From Phoronis australis (Eukaryota; Phoronida; Phoronidae), in contig NMRA01000164.1 of NCBI GenBank assembly GCA_002633005.1, positions 46,289-110,288 of the forward strand: a stretch of 64,000 nt of DNA. The letters run 5' to 3'. Shown here in pieces: positions 36,151 through 47,516 of this stretch. The translations under genes were made by a program, and so were the position numbers. The notes under the pieces were generated by a model. It worked only from the letters and a program-made list of their open reading frames with translations, ran no database searches and was not told the origin of the DNA. Numbering within the stretch: position 1 is the stretch's first letter; every line of letters starts with the position of its first letter.

Positions 36151-36362
36151 TACTTCGTTGTCATTGGATTAAAAATTAAAAATTATATCAACCTACATTC
36201 CCATCTATCAATCTGAAAATCTTGACCGTGGCTTAGAATAATTCAAAGCCGAAGTGAACTTTTTGGTCTCGACATGTTCAACCTCAGATGACAGGTGATT
36301 TCTGGGTTTGCAAAGACCGCCAGTTCATTAGTCCTGAAGACCATGCTCGATACATAAAACAG

Positions 36363-37300
36363 TGGCGGATCTAGGATATCACAAGGGGGGCCCAACTTTT
36401 TGTCCGGCTGTAAGCATTTGCGCAAACTGAACCACGATTGTAGATGTGCATAGCACCGAAGTGGGGGAGGTCAAGAATTTTTTCTGTTTTTACCTCTAAA
36501 AATCAAGCATTTCCTTGATTCCAAAAAAGAAAAAAAAAAACGGAGAACTTGTCGAACAGAAAAACTGCAAAAACCTAAGATACGAACTCACGACCTGGGC
36601 TGGGTTGCATAAAACTTCAAAATTATCCGCTGGATAAGTTTAATTGTTGCATGTCGTCAGGTGCATTGTTCGACAATAACAAACGTGGCGCATGATAATG
36701 CGACGTCATTGTTGTTATACGGCGTATAACTTTTATGCAACCCAGCCCTGGAGGATTGGCGGATAGAACGCGCGTGCGTTAACACTACACCACAACGACT
36801 TTACTACTATTCTCTCTCTAAGAGACCTACTTATTTATGGGTCTACAGCGTTTGCGCGCGAAACCTACTTCTTTTTGTAATGCTTATTACACGTTTTATA
36901 TTTTGTGCCACCAATTTTTAACAAATTTGTCGTATTTAAGATAGTCTTCAAATGCCCAAAAGACCAAATTCGTTTTTCGTGTTAAGTTGGCAATAATGAC
37001 GGGATTGCTTTGGAAATCGTAAGGTTTGACAAAGAGAGTATTGCGAGTTTCCGCGTGATTCACTAAGGCTTCGATTAAACACATCTTACCAGCAGCTTCT
37101 GTTTTTCATCGTCACTCAGATTCCATTTTCTTTAAAAAATGAAGTAAATTTTCTTCATTGCACAGTGGAGCAGACGACGGAAACGGAGTCGTAGTGCGCA
37201 GCGCCACTGCCGGTCGCCTGGGATATCGAGGGAGAGCCATAGTTTGGTTACGAATGCGCCGTGTTCCGAATTTGACGCTTGAAATTGGATTTGCTGATAA
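36363..37300 (+). repeat. Dispersed repeat R4, copy B, interrupted by a MITE
   Basis: Matches copy A along its length. Inside its tRNA-like part a 148-bp MITE (36599-36746) has inserted; copy A keeps the empty site. The A box survives near 36785-36795 on the minus strand (GGTGTAGTG). Confidence 0.7.
36599..36746 (-). mobile_element. 148-bp MITE with 16-bp TIRs and CCTGG target duplication (copy 2)
   Basis: Termini GCTGGGTTGCATAAAA and its exact inverse TTTTATGCAACCCAGC, flanked by CCTGG at 36594-36598 and 36747-36751. The empty site in repeat R4 copy A supports insertion. Contains the palindrome GTTATACGGCGTATAAC. Non-coding, so mobilised in trans; superfamily not determined. Confidence 0.8.
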
Positions 37301-37610
37301 CGAACTGTCCGTTCTTTCGAAGCCCTACAATCACCTTCATTTTGAATAAGGAATTACGACCAATTCCATAACGGTAAGTGGTCTAAATCAACAATTCATT
37401 TTTGTTGTCACTTCAACATTCATTCCCCATTTTTTGTTCATAACCAATACCCTCAGTACAGCCGGAGAAAGATTTTATTCCAGGGGAGAGTTCGGTAACC
37501 CCAGGACCTCCCTAAAAAGCAAGATTTCGCAAGATCACGTGAGATATCAGGGGCGGTTTCCAGGATTTTGAGTTGGGGGGAAGGCACAGGAATAACCAGA
37601 ATTTCGCCAC

Positions 37611-37759
37611 ATACGCGCACCCAGCCTAAAATGTAGGGATGCAGGGGTCTCGGATTTTTGGTTTTGTGAACCTTATTACTAAAAAAACGGTAAACGGGGT
37701 TTGTTCAAGGCCTATGCATCGTGCATTCGACCCCCGAGCCACCCTGGGTGCGCGCATAT
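37611..37759 (-). mobile_element. R2 MITE-like repeat, copy D (short, inverted)
   Basis: Ends ATACGCGCACCCAGCCTAAA and CACCCTGGGTGCGCGCATAT are mutually inverted. The interior is shorter than in the other copies. The flanks contain GATCCGCCACTG-type ends of another repeat. Confidence 0.5.
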
Positions 37760-38813
37760 GCTAGTCAGCAATTCGCACCCCGAACTGCCAAATGGTCTCT
37801 GGGAGTATTTTAGGGGGGGNCCCTAAATCCGCCACTGGATATTGCGGTGTATTATAAATGAGAACAGGTGATTTCGGCACGATATTAACAAGGTTCTAGC
37901 GTAGGTCCTAGCGTTTCTGAACTGCGCCTAGGACACCCGTAAAATATTGATGTTTTGAGACGTCTAACAACAGGCACCCAAATATAACAACTAAACTTGT
38001 GACTTTCCTCATGTATTTTTAAACATAAATTGCACAACAATAGTACAGAGAAATCCAACCAAATTCAACCTTGTGTAAGAGTGCCCTTAACATTACTGCT
38101 AGCAAACAACATGCAACTAAACCTACAGTATCAACCCACCTTCAATTAAAAAAAGCTAACATCTGATTTGACCCATTTACCTTTAACGAAAGTTGTCTCA
38201 GCTTAATTTATTTCTTATCCAAAGTAGAACAGATTTCGAGATTTGGAAACAAATGAAATTTCCTTGTTGCTGGAGAAAAGCCTTAACATGCAGGTCACTC
38301 TGTCACTCCCATTAATGTCAAACAGGTTTCAACCACTAACATCATTTCTAATCTGAATAAGGAACAAACTGATGTTTTATAGCAGTAAGTGGTGTAAAGA
38401 AAAGTTATTATTTCTTAGGCAAAGGCGGGTTAATGACACTATATGCTTCTCGCTATCACTGACAAAGAGAATATAGCTCAGTACGTAAAACTTTCACTCC
38501 TAAAACCATGCAGTAGCACCAACATACAATATGAATGATAAATCAAAACAAAAACTCATATTTAAAATTTGAACTTCATAGCTGTTCATTGTCATTAAAG
38601 TCCTGGTCACACCAAACTCATTTGCAAGATCTCAAAGCCCTTCTTAACAGTGGAAATGGGGTTCCAACAAGGAGTTCTTACTTAGACTTTACAACGCCTT
38701 GTAGGTTCCCACTAGTTTTTTCTCCATTTTTGAGACCATACTATGTCAGTGTGTCATATTCTTTCAATATGAATTTAGACTAAAGCTTAAAGTTCATAAG
38801 TGCACCATATGTA
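37760..38813. other. Intergenic downstream of CCDC92
   Basis: Contains the single undetermined base at 37820 inside a GC-rich repeat end (AAATCCGCCACTGG). The rest is AT-rich without a recognised gene. Confidence 0.5.
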
Positions 38814-38823
38814 TTTATTTATT
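38814..38823 (-). promoter_or_regulatory. Poly(A) signal of CCDC92
   Basis: Two overlapping AATAAA hexamers (AATAAATAAA on the minus strand) lie about 40 bases after the CCDC92 stop, implying a 3' UTR of only about 60 bases. Confidence 0.6.
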
Positions 38824-38860
38824 CATAGCAACTTGATATCTTCTATTATCAGACTTCATA

Positions 38861-39561
38861 CTACGTACAATCGGTGCTTTTGGATTCATGTGGCTGTCTC
38901 CACGATTGCTCAGACACCTGATCTACTGCTAACGAGTCTTTGGACATAGAGCTACTACCTTCCTTTTGTTTACGCAACTGAAGACGACTCCGAACAAAAG
39001 ACTTGCTCAGAGGCATTTCTCCTTCATCTAAACTGCTTTGTATAGGTGGAAGTGGTACGTGAGCTTTAACATCAACCTGCACGTCTGTCTGACTGTCATG
39101 AGCATGCAAGAACGGTGTTGGATCTGGCACGTATTCAACAGTGCCGCTGCCAACAGGAGTCTTTGGCAGTCGACGTGCTGACGGCACTCGCCGGCCTGAG
39201 GACGGAGGATCAACAACTCTCGGGCGTCGACGTGCATTGCCTTGGTGAGAGGCTGAGGGAGGGGCTGGGGCCTTTGAGTGAATTTCTATAGAGGACATGT
39301 ACTGTTTCTTCAGACTCAACAACTGGGTTGTCAGAGTGGCTATGTGGTTAGACTTTGCATCCAGCTGTTCGGTGAGATCGCGAACAATTTTGTCCTTCAG
39401 TTTCAAGTCGTCCAGAAATTTTTTCTCTTGAGCTTTGAGTTGCTGTTCTACTAACACAATCTTTTTGTCTTTCTTTTCAATAGTTTGTTCAAATTCACTA
39501 ATTGTCTTGTCTTTTTTCGTTAGCGTTTCCTCCAAAACCTCAGCCCGCTTACGATGAACAT
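38861..39561 (-). CDS. CCDC92: CCDC92 last coding exon
   Basis: Acceptor TTATTTGTAG. It opens with VHRKRAEVLEETL and carries the second coiled coil and the whole C-terminal Pro/Arg-rich region with PDPTPFL and LAVDQVSEQS, then stop TAG at 38863-38861. Confidence 0.9.
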
Positions 39562-41644
39562 CTACAAATAATAATTATTAATAAACAAAAAATGTTAATT
39601 GCATTATCAATTAGAATGTGTTTCTCAGATTTTAAACTACATTAAAGCTTATTCTTTTTCTGACAGGTAAGACACATTACTAATTATCAACTTAAGACAC
39701 ATATCAACAAAGAAAAACATTTGATTCCAAGCACATAATTAAGAAAGCATTGCTGACTTTTTGACATTGTTTAAGCTTCAAGCTGATACAAGCTTTTTGT
39801 TGAAATAATAAATTAGCAAAAATATCAACTATCCGCCAAGATAGTTTAATGGCTGAGTTACAGCACAGCAAACTGTTTATTTTTTAGTGTATTTACAGCA
39901 GAGTTAGCAACTCAGAACATAAGACCTCAAAAACATGGGAGATGGGAGTGTCATAGAAAGGTACAACAAATGTCAACTCTCACATAAACTTGTGATTCGG
40001 GACTACTATACGTTAAGAAAAGGCACAGATGGACAAGAGGGCAGCTTGACAGCTGAGTGTAACTTTTGTATACAAAATAACAAATATTCAATAGGTATTG
40101 CGTCTCCCATCGCCAAACACCTGAATAGGATAGCAGCTGACTCAGTCTCAACAATATGATGTCCATTGTTTGTCTCAGAACAATTCTGACAAAAACAGAT
40201 GATAACTCGATTGGTAAGTCTATAGACTAGAGGGCGTGACTGTCATGTAACCAAGTATACAGATTATTTTTTAGAAACCTATTATGGATTACCAGAAAAT
40301 GGACATTATATTGTTTTTAAAATCAGTTTCAAAAAATGATAATATGCTTTGTAAGCAAGTTTCCAACCAAAACACAAGGAAATTAGTATTTTTAGTCACT
40401 GGACAAAACACACTTTACACCACTTTCAAGGATTAGACCGTGAGAGCCAAACGAAGAGAAAAATTTGACCCGCAGAAGTTCTAATGATATGCCTCGCTGG
40501 ACGGCTGACCACTCTTTACTGAATTCCATACACTCGAGCGCCGTTTGATAAAAAATATTCAAAACCTGTGCAATAGTTGAATTACCTTCGTCAGTTGTTG
40601 ATGTAGACTGCATGGCTAACTGGAACGTCAACTCTGAAATCAACAACATGGAATAAACCATAGCCTGATATGTTGCACTTATTCATTGTCAGTATTGTAC
40701 CATACAGTATTGTGCATCCAGTATCATGCAACAGCATGACCAACTTGTCCCATTTTTGTAGTGACTGAATCTTAACCTTCAAGGAAACCAAGAGTTTGTT
40801 CCATGAAAGTGACTTATGTTACACTCTCACTTCACAATTGCAAGAAAATGGTTTAACCAAGTAAATTCAAGGTGCATCACAGTCTAGAAATGAGTTATTT
40901 GTAAATTGCTTCAGGACTAATAGCATGCCAGGGAACATTAAATTGCAAATTATCAATGATTATTACGTAAAGGTGAAATGTTAATTGTCAAGTAACAATT
41001 GCTAATTTACATCCCTCTATCTAATGGAAGACTTTGAAGCAGTAATGTGGCGACTGATCACCTGTGACAGGATACTGAAAGCGCTGAGTGGAATGTGTCT
41101 GAGCATAAGTTATTTCACCTTATGTATTTCTATCACATAATTAAAAAAACTGGGCACCAGCATTTTAACTGGCCTACTCCTGTGAAGTGAGTTCAGCACC
41201 AGAGCGAAATGCTAAACCAAGAGCATCACCATTCTACAGCGGTTTAAACAGTATAAGAACTTGTCTAACAGAACAAAAATATTTACTTAGACCGAGACTT
41301 TCTTGGTATGAGTTTATTTTATCTACATGATAAAGTGCAGAGAAAACCAAAACGTGGTTAATATATGTTTTCACATCTAACTCTTCCCAATCAATTTAAC
41401 TAAGACTGAATTTTAGCTATCATATACATCTTAGCTAAGCTTTATGTTTTAAACTTAATTTATCTTGTAGTCACTAGTTCAATGTAAACAAGCCATATTC
41501 ATCATTTAGTGGCATACCTGAACATTTCTTCTGTAGTTTTTGAATCTCTGCATGTAGACCTTTTAGTGTGTCAGAATGTTCTTGCTGCATAAACAGTATG
41601 GAACTCTCCAGGTTGCGCTGTTGTATCGCGGCTTGGCTGGTCAT
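38861..41644 (-). CDS. CCDC92: CCDC92 orthologue, coiled-coil centriole/cilium-associated protein (3 coding exons)
   Basis: Spliced exons 41644-41518, 40633-40586 and 39561-38861 give about 291 aa; human CCDC92 is about 330. The frame joins exactly: TGTTCAG|AG gives CSELTFQL and GACGAAG|AT gives TTDEDVHRKR. The N-terminal half is heptad-rich coiled coil (NLESSILFMQQEHSDTLKGL, then IEKKDKKIVLVEQQLKAQEKK and ITATLTTQL-like repeats). The C-terminal half is Pro/Ser/Arg-rich, with the family signatures PDPTPFL and LAVDQV that I recognise from human CCDC92. Human CCDC92 is reported at centrioles/cilia; that role here is by homology. The ATG lies 17 bases inside an exon that starts at an acceptor, so an untranslated 5' exon lies further upstream. 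The last exon's long ORF appears to start at TTG 39535, but that codon is internal. Confidence 0.88.
39562..41517 (-). other. CCDC92 introns (884 and 1,024 bp)
   Basis: Introns 41517-40634 and 40585-39562, both GT-AG and AT-rich. I recognise no gene or known repeat inside them. Confidence 0.75.
40586..40633 (-). CDS. CCDC92: CCDC92 coding exon 2 (48 bp)
   Basis: Acceptor TTGATTTCAG, donor GAAG|GTAATT, phase 1 in and phase 1 out. It encodes ELTFQLAMQSTSTTDE; human has DLTYELTVKSSEQTGD at this position. Recognised by frame and homology because it is too short for ORF length. Confidence 0.82.
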
Positions 41645-41661
41645 GGTTTAATCTTGGGGTT
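41518..41661 (-). CDS. CCDC92: CCDC92 coding exon 1 with 17-bp leader
   Basis: Acceptor ATATTTTTTCAG, then AACCCCAAGATTAAACC and the ATG at 41644. It encodes MTSQAAIQQRNLESSILFMQ and continues QEHSDTLKGLHAEIQKLQKK to CS. It ends TCAG|GTATGC, phase 1. The sequence resembles the human N-terminal NLLFLQREHASTLKGLHSEI motif. Confidence 0.85.
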
Positions 41662-44600
41662 CTGAAAAAATATCAGTCCAAGGTTAGAAAATTACAATTA
41701 AGACATTTCTGAGAGAGGAGAGTGTCTCCCGGAAATGCATTGTGGGAGGCAAACAATACCCACGACTGGCAACAATATAAACACAACCAGTGCCAGAGGG
41801 AACAGCACACACTTTCAGAAGACATAACAAAGATCTCTTCATCACCGTATCAATGAAAACTGAGGTCTTTGGCTCCCTCTACCTCCTGCATGAGATCAGG
41901 AGCTGCTCACAAACTGTAGAAAGATGAGAATTCTAATCAGCGATCAATAAAGTTGAATAAAAAAGACACATTTGAACACCTTTGCTATACATGTCCTCAA
42001 GAGTATAAACATTCATTCATCTACAACATACCTATTGTTTTCAGTGCAACGACTGACTAGTGTCTGTTACATTATTAATCACCTCAACCTTGCCTCCCGA
42101 TTACATTCATAATACTGTGTAAAGGAAATCAATACGTTGATTGCAAACAGAATGCCAGCCGACATATTTAACCACAAACCATTGTAGATAATCAGCATGA
42201 TGAAGCAGTGTTATAGAAGAATGAAAAAAAATGCTTTCAAAGGCAAAAAACACATCGATGCCCTTGTGTAAACCTATTCATTGTTGCTTCAAGTCTTCAT
42301 AACGCATGGTTTGTTGATGTCCTTTGGATGGTGGATCAAAGGATTGAATTCACTCTTACTAACACAGTATATGAATTAACCTTTTACTAATTTTGCACAA
42401 AAGCAACTCTCCTTTGTCCCAGAAATAAGAAAGCGGTGACTTGTTTTGGAAATCAGGCACATTTTCATGTCTCATTGATGTCGGGAAGGCGAAGAATTTC
42501 AGATCACGCATCCATGGGTATTTGTCCAGTTTATCAAACTTTCTCACATTGGAGTTGCAGCCTACAGCACAGCATTGTAAGGGCGAATAGAGTAATGCAA
42601 CCGAGAAAAACTTGTAAAGAATAAGGCGACAACAAACAATAGGCGAAACTCCAGTGGCATGAAAATGAGGGAGCAAATGTGCCTGACGCATGTTTACAGC
42701 ATTGTGGGTAAATACAGTGAGATTCGAGTGTCGCTGTGTAATCCAGGATGGCCCTATTGCCTATTAGACATTTTGTTATTTTACACATGCTTCTAAAACA
42801 GTTGATAACAACCACAATTTCTCTAATACTGTCTAGCATAGAAACAGCAAAATGGTAAACCATTTGTCTGGTGTTACTGTACCTTGACTGAAAAGATCTA
42901 AGAAATTCTCCTTGTCAGCTACATTACTTTTTGAAATTGGCAAGAATTTACTGATGAAATCAGAAATACATTTATTATGTAAGCCAACAATGGCATATAT
43001 TAGCTTACTCATATCAGGCACCAAAATTTATATGCAAAGTAGACCCCTTCCCAGATTTATCCCTTGAGGTCGCAGTGACCTCTCTGATGAGCCTGGCAAG
43101 CACGCTCTCATGGTGATTTTCTGCTATTGTAAAAGAGACATCTCATGTAAGACCAGGACAATGTACAACTTGGAGTCAGTATTTAATATCATTAATTTTT
43201 AGTTTCAAACACACTGTACACGAGTCTTCAGAAGCAGCAGAAGTCTCGTCAAATCTCGTCTTATCACTCGTTTTTTGATCAACGTGATGCTCCACATGTG
43301 TAAGAGTACTCTCTCAGTGTTCTCTTACAGGCATTAATGAATATAACTGGCCACACACTAGAAAAAATGCATTGTTTGATTCACTAAGTTTTCATAAGAC
43401 TGAGCGGCTAACATACTTCTTAGCTGAGCCCAACAAGCATAGAAACGCATCTTTAGTTAGTTTGACAATTATTTTCATTTGCAGAAATAGCTAAAGTATG
43501 ACACAAAGTTCAACGAAAGCACAGCAGCTCATTGATAGCTTCACTGTCCAAAGCTAAATGTTATGCCTAAGATTGTTCTTCCTTAGTAATCATTTGTGCA
43601 TGCCAGAAGCTTTTTACCAAATTACTAGGTATGCGAAAGCCAACAAGCGCAGAGGTACATTTCCATAGTCGCCAGGCCTCAGAAACAATGCATCTCATAA
43701 TTGAGGTGAAGGGTGTCACATTACTTGTCTGTAATCCAAGACATTACTTTCCAACAGCCACTAGGTGCTTCAGGTGCCTTTGTTAAATATAAATATTAAA
43801 GACCCTGGAATTCTGTTTTCAAAAAGGGAGAAATCAGTTTTAGCAAACATAGAATCACATTTTTGTACGTTAGCAAATTCCATTTTCTGAGTTTAAATTA
43901 TGATAAATAACATAAAGTGATCTGGGAATCGCCGTAATACTTTTTCACTAAATTATGCCGCAGCTATGTTTTACAAATAACTTGCTGCAGGCTATGTTTA
44001 AACTGTTTCTAAAAAACAGTGTCACCTTCAGAAGAAATGTACAACTACTTTAGCAAGCCGGATGAAAAACGATTGTCAATCGATTTGTGGTCAGAGTATA
44101 TCAAATTTGGTGGATTTATTAATTTTTGCCAATTAAAACCCCAAATACATTAATATGATGGTATCTGATAAGGGTAAATTGCACTTGAAATGTCCAACTT
44201 AGTAAAAGAAGTCAAGATTCTGTAAATTCGCTTAGATCCAGGCAACTAGTTAGTGATTGGGGCTACAATACTCCCCAACAGACAATGTATGCATTTCAGC
44301 CCATGCATATTCAACGACAGTAGTTCAATGCCAGCTGCCAAGTAAGAAGTTTTCACCTCGTCAAAAGTGCATTTTGCACTACAGAATGTCACTTACAAAA
44401 GCATTTACTTTCTTCAACGCTACATTGAAATATGACATCGCGAAGAAGAACAATCCACTGTTTGTTTGCCATGAGCTTTGTCAACGTCTGCAATAACCCC
44501 CGATAAGCTTCGGTGATGTCACACGAGTTTGGGGAACATAACCATAACTTTCGCAAAATGGTCGCTTGAGAGGGAAGCTCCAGTCAAACCCGACAGAATT

Positions 44601-45539
44601 TTATTGTAGACAAAATTGTCTTCAGAGTCCTGATATGTGTTCATTATATCTCATTGCTCACATCCATGCTTCATTTGATGTTATTCTCTATATTTTGAGA
44701 TGAGTAACTTATAATGGGGGACTATCTTCTAGTAAGGCCATACCATATTCACCAGACAGAGTAGTGCTGTTGTGCTTGAACTTGGAATTGTGCTTCGTGT
44801 CAAGATCACGTATTCTAGAACAACTTGAACTAGAGGAACTCGCCCCACTTCAAGTGAGGCATCCACCACATAAAACAGATAATTAACATAAGGCGAAAGT
44901 TGTCGGACTGCGCATGACCATGAACAGCTGATGCAAATATGACCAAAATGTGCACGTTTGCACCTACACAGCAATTAAAAGAGGATCAACTTACTGAAGA
45001 ACAAGTTACGCTACCTTGATACGGTGGAGTAAGTTGTCACAAGTAGGGCAAGCTGCGCTACTGTAAATAGCGCCAGATGGCAGACATCCCCCAAACCCAG
45101 TGACAATTCGTTCAAGGTGTAACTTAAGTTCTCGGGGAAGTCAGTGTGTGGATGGCAATTATACATCCAGATGTCCTGCTTTCTCATTTTTAAATGGTGG
45201 AAACTATGCTTATAAATACAAAGATGGGTATCCCACCTGTGCTGCCTTCTGCCGGCATAGCTGGAAGACAGCTGACCTCCCCATAACACAGTGTATGTTT
45301 CTGTCTCACCTTAAGCACACTGACTAAACTCATTACAGTGTAATGACATTCAGTTTTGACAGACCAAAGGATGAAGAATTTTTTCAAGTTGAAAGGATTT
45401 AAGACTTTATCTGTCTCCAAATGTGTCCAATACACTCGAAAGGTGCGTAAAGTAATTAATGCATCTTCGATAATTTAGCGAGAATTAAGCATAATTTGTG
45501 AAATATCTTTCAGTGTACAAGTTTGATTAAGATATCCCA
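41662..45539. other. CCDC92 upstream region and intergenic
   Basis: The untranslated first exon of CCDC92 should lie here but cannot be placed. It includes the THAP-like fragment and two unassigned minus-strand frames near 42530-43012 with compatible splice phases. 43100-45539 holds nothing recognised except GTAAGTTGTCAC-type repeat words near 45030. Confidence 0.4.
42359..42580 (-). pseudogene. THAP-like zinc-finger fragment
   Basis: Minus-strand frame with CAVGCNSNVRKFDKLDKYPW followed by LKFFAFPTSMRHENVPDF. A C-x3-C pair and a FFAFP motif fit the N-terminal half of a THAP DNA-binding domain; the distal C-x2-H half is not seen before the stop. A related decayed copy lies at 35985-36150. 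It could be a transposon remnant or an exon of an unrecognised gene. Confidence 0.35.
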
Positions 45540-45615
45540 TTGCCTAATAGCGATGTGACTTTGGTGCTTTATCCAGGGCAAGAAATAATTTGCCGGAAAG
45601 CTTTTACATACATGG
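45540..45615. repeat. Short dispersed repeat shared with 49720-49790
   Basis: GTGACTTTGGTGCTTTATCC and AATAATTTGCCGGAAAGCTT correspond to GTGACTTTGATGGTTTAGTC and CATAATTCGCCGAAAAGCTT near 49720-49775, in the same orientation. Confidence 0.45.
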
Positions 45616-45905
45616 TAGAAGGTCTGAGGGCTTGGTAGGGAAGCCTACGGTGAAATTGTCAAAGACCTTAAAGTTGCTGTTGGAACTTAGATGGTTTTCA
45701 ATAATTTCATTTTAGCGGACGCCTAGCCTTGGTGCAAAGCTGTATAAATATAAATCTGATGCAAAATTAATGTCATGAACAACTTCTCTCTTCCTTGATT
45801 AAACAACATTAGTTACCAGAGCTAAAAATGCATTACTACCATTATTCTACAACTAAATTAGTAAAGCGATCTTATGCGTTGACTTTCAGCATCATGAAAT
45901 AGAGT

Positions 45906-46263
45906 TACAACTATTATTAAAATCTCTTGGTCTATTTACACCCACCTCTTGTCTATTTACATTGTCACGACGTTTTGGTCAGTTTATTCTACGGCCATCG
46001 TCAGGTGTTCCTAGGTTCTTAGAAGAACAAGCACGGATATTTGGTACACACATCATGGTGTGATTTTTTTAATATTATATTGTCCGAGGATGGATTTGAA
46101 CCCACGACTTCTGAAATTATAGATATTTTGAGTCCAGCACCTTAACCACTACACCACGGAGTCATCCGTCGTGAGAATGTAAATAGACGAGATTGCTGAA
46201 AATAGACAAAGAGATTTTAATAATAGTTGTAACACGCCAATATCTCAGAGCTGATTTAGAAAG
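45906..46263 (-). mobile_element. tRNA-containing foldback (SINE-like) element with 14-bp target duplication
   Basis: Flanked by TCATGAAATAGAGT (45892-45905) and TCATGCAATAGAGT (46264-46277), 13 of 14 matching. Outer inverted repeats of about 34 bases (45904-45937 and 46200-46233, core TTATTAAAATCTCTT) and an inner pair around GTCTATTTACATT. The middle holds a tRNA-like head (minus strand, about 46165-46085) with Pol III A box TGGTGTAGTGG and B box GGTTCAAATCC. A body motif CCTGACGATGGCC...AAACGTCG follows. A long target duplication suggests target-primed insertion, i.e. a SINE. Confidence 0.6.
46081..46170 (-). repeat. Degenerate tRNA-like sequence (SINE head)
   Basis: Reads GACTCCGTGGTGTAGTGGTT onward with intact A and B boxes, but acceptor and T stems are mispaired and the anticodon arm is AT-rich and unpaired. 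Not a functional tRNA; likely a Pol III promoter. Confidence 0.5.
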
Positions 46264-46796
46264 TCATGCAATAGAGTGACACCTATTGGTGGCCAATGTC
46301 TTTTTCACTGATTCTTCAATCAACTAGTCTTCTCCCACAAGATTGCAACCGTACATGTCACAACAAATTATTGGAATTGATTTCACTTCCTTATAAGTTA
46401 CAGTATTTTAACACCAGCAACAAAATTTCTGGGCAAAATGCTTTTCAGCGAAGTTGTCACCAACTCTTGGAAGACGTCACAACTTAGCAACTGGTGTGTA
46501 TATGTGTTATCAGTGTACTGTTTTCAAGGCGACGACATACTCTTCTACCAAAAAGCAGTAGAATTATGTATAAAAATGTGGTTTAATATTTTTTTTCACT
46601 TAAACGGCTATAAGCAAGGTGAGCGTCACTTGACTTCCAGATTTGGCATGCATACCAGTCGGTCGTTAGCTATAAATGTTGATATAATTTTCACAGCCAT
46701 GCGACAAGCAGGACTACCCGGATGGTCTGAAATTTCTAGGTCTAGGTCTGACTATGATTTAGCCAGCCAGTTAGCTGTATGAAGACTATCGTCAAA

Positions 46797-47515
46797 ATAC
46801 AGCTAGGTACCACTGTATGTTGAACTCCATTAGACCATGAAATTTCACACAGCCCAGGTAGTTCTGCTTGTCACCTCGTCATGAAACTATCAACATCTAG
46901 TCTAAGAGAGCTAACAACCGATGGGTGTGCACGCAAAATCTGGGAGTCAACCGACACTCACCTTGCCCGTTGCAGCCGTTTAAGTGATAAATAATGTTAG
47001 AATAAACATCATTTTCTTGCATAATTCTCCACCTTCAACGAAAAGTATGTTGCCATTTTGAAAACAATACGCTCACATCACACGCACGTACCATTTCTTA
47101 ACTTTTTGTGACATCTCTCAGGATATGATGGCAACTTCGCAGCATCAAAATTTGTTCTGAAATCCGGTTTTCTGGTATACTAAAAATTTATAACGAAATG
47201 AAACCAGTTCCAATAATTTGTTGTAGGTACACAACATAGTGGAAGAAGAAGAGTTGGTTGAAGAATCGGTGAAAAAAGAAGCTGGCCAAAAGATGACGCA
47301 TTATTTCATGGTGCTGAACGCCGACGCAAAAGATTGCTCCACAATAATGGTAGAATGCCTATTTCCCAACACCAGCAAATAATTTAGTTTACTCAAGGAA
47401 GAGTGTAGTTTCTAATGACACTAATCTTATGTCACATTTCATTTGGTCAGTTTCTTATCCTCATCGGCGCAAAGCTGTATACTACATATACAGCTCTGCA
47501 CCAAAGCTAGCCTTC
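46797..47515 (-). repeat. Dispersed repeat family R1, copy d (inverted)
   Basis: Reverse complement of copy c: starts at the shared centre, passes CACTCACCTTGCCCGTTGCA and ends GCACCAAAGCTAGCC. Together with copy c it forms a tail-to-tail inverted pair of about 1.8 kb. Confidence 0.65.
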
Positions 47516-47516
47516 A

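Larger units (their letters stand above)
45722..46796 (+). repeat. Dispersed repeat family R1, copy c, carrying a nested element
   Basis: Starts CTAGCCTTGGTGCAAAGCTG. It shares with other R1 copies TAACGGGCAAGGTGAG-like, TTAAACGGCTRYAA and GAGATGTCGCGA-like segments, and ends near the CAAAATACAGCTAGGTACCA palindrome. Interrupted by the tRNA-containing foldback at 45906-46263. Non-coding. Confidence 0.65.

Noticed and set aside
39525-39537. TTG at 39535 as the start of a 224-residue protein
   Set aside because: It is an internal codon of CCDC92 exon 3; upstream exons with matching phase and homology were found.
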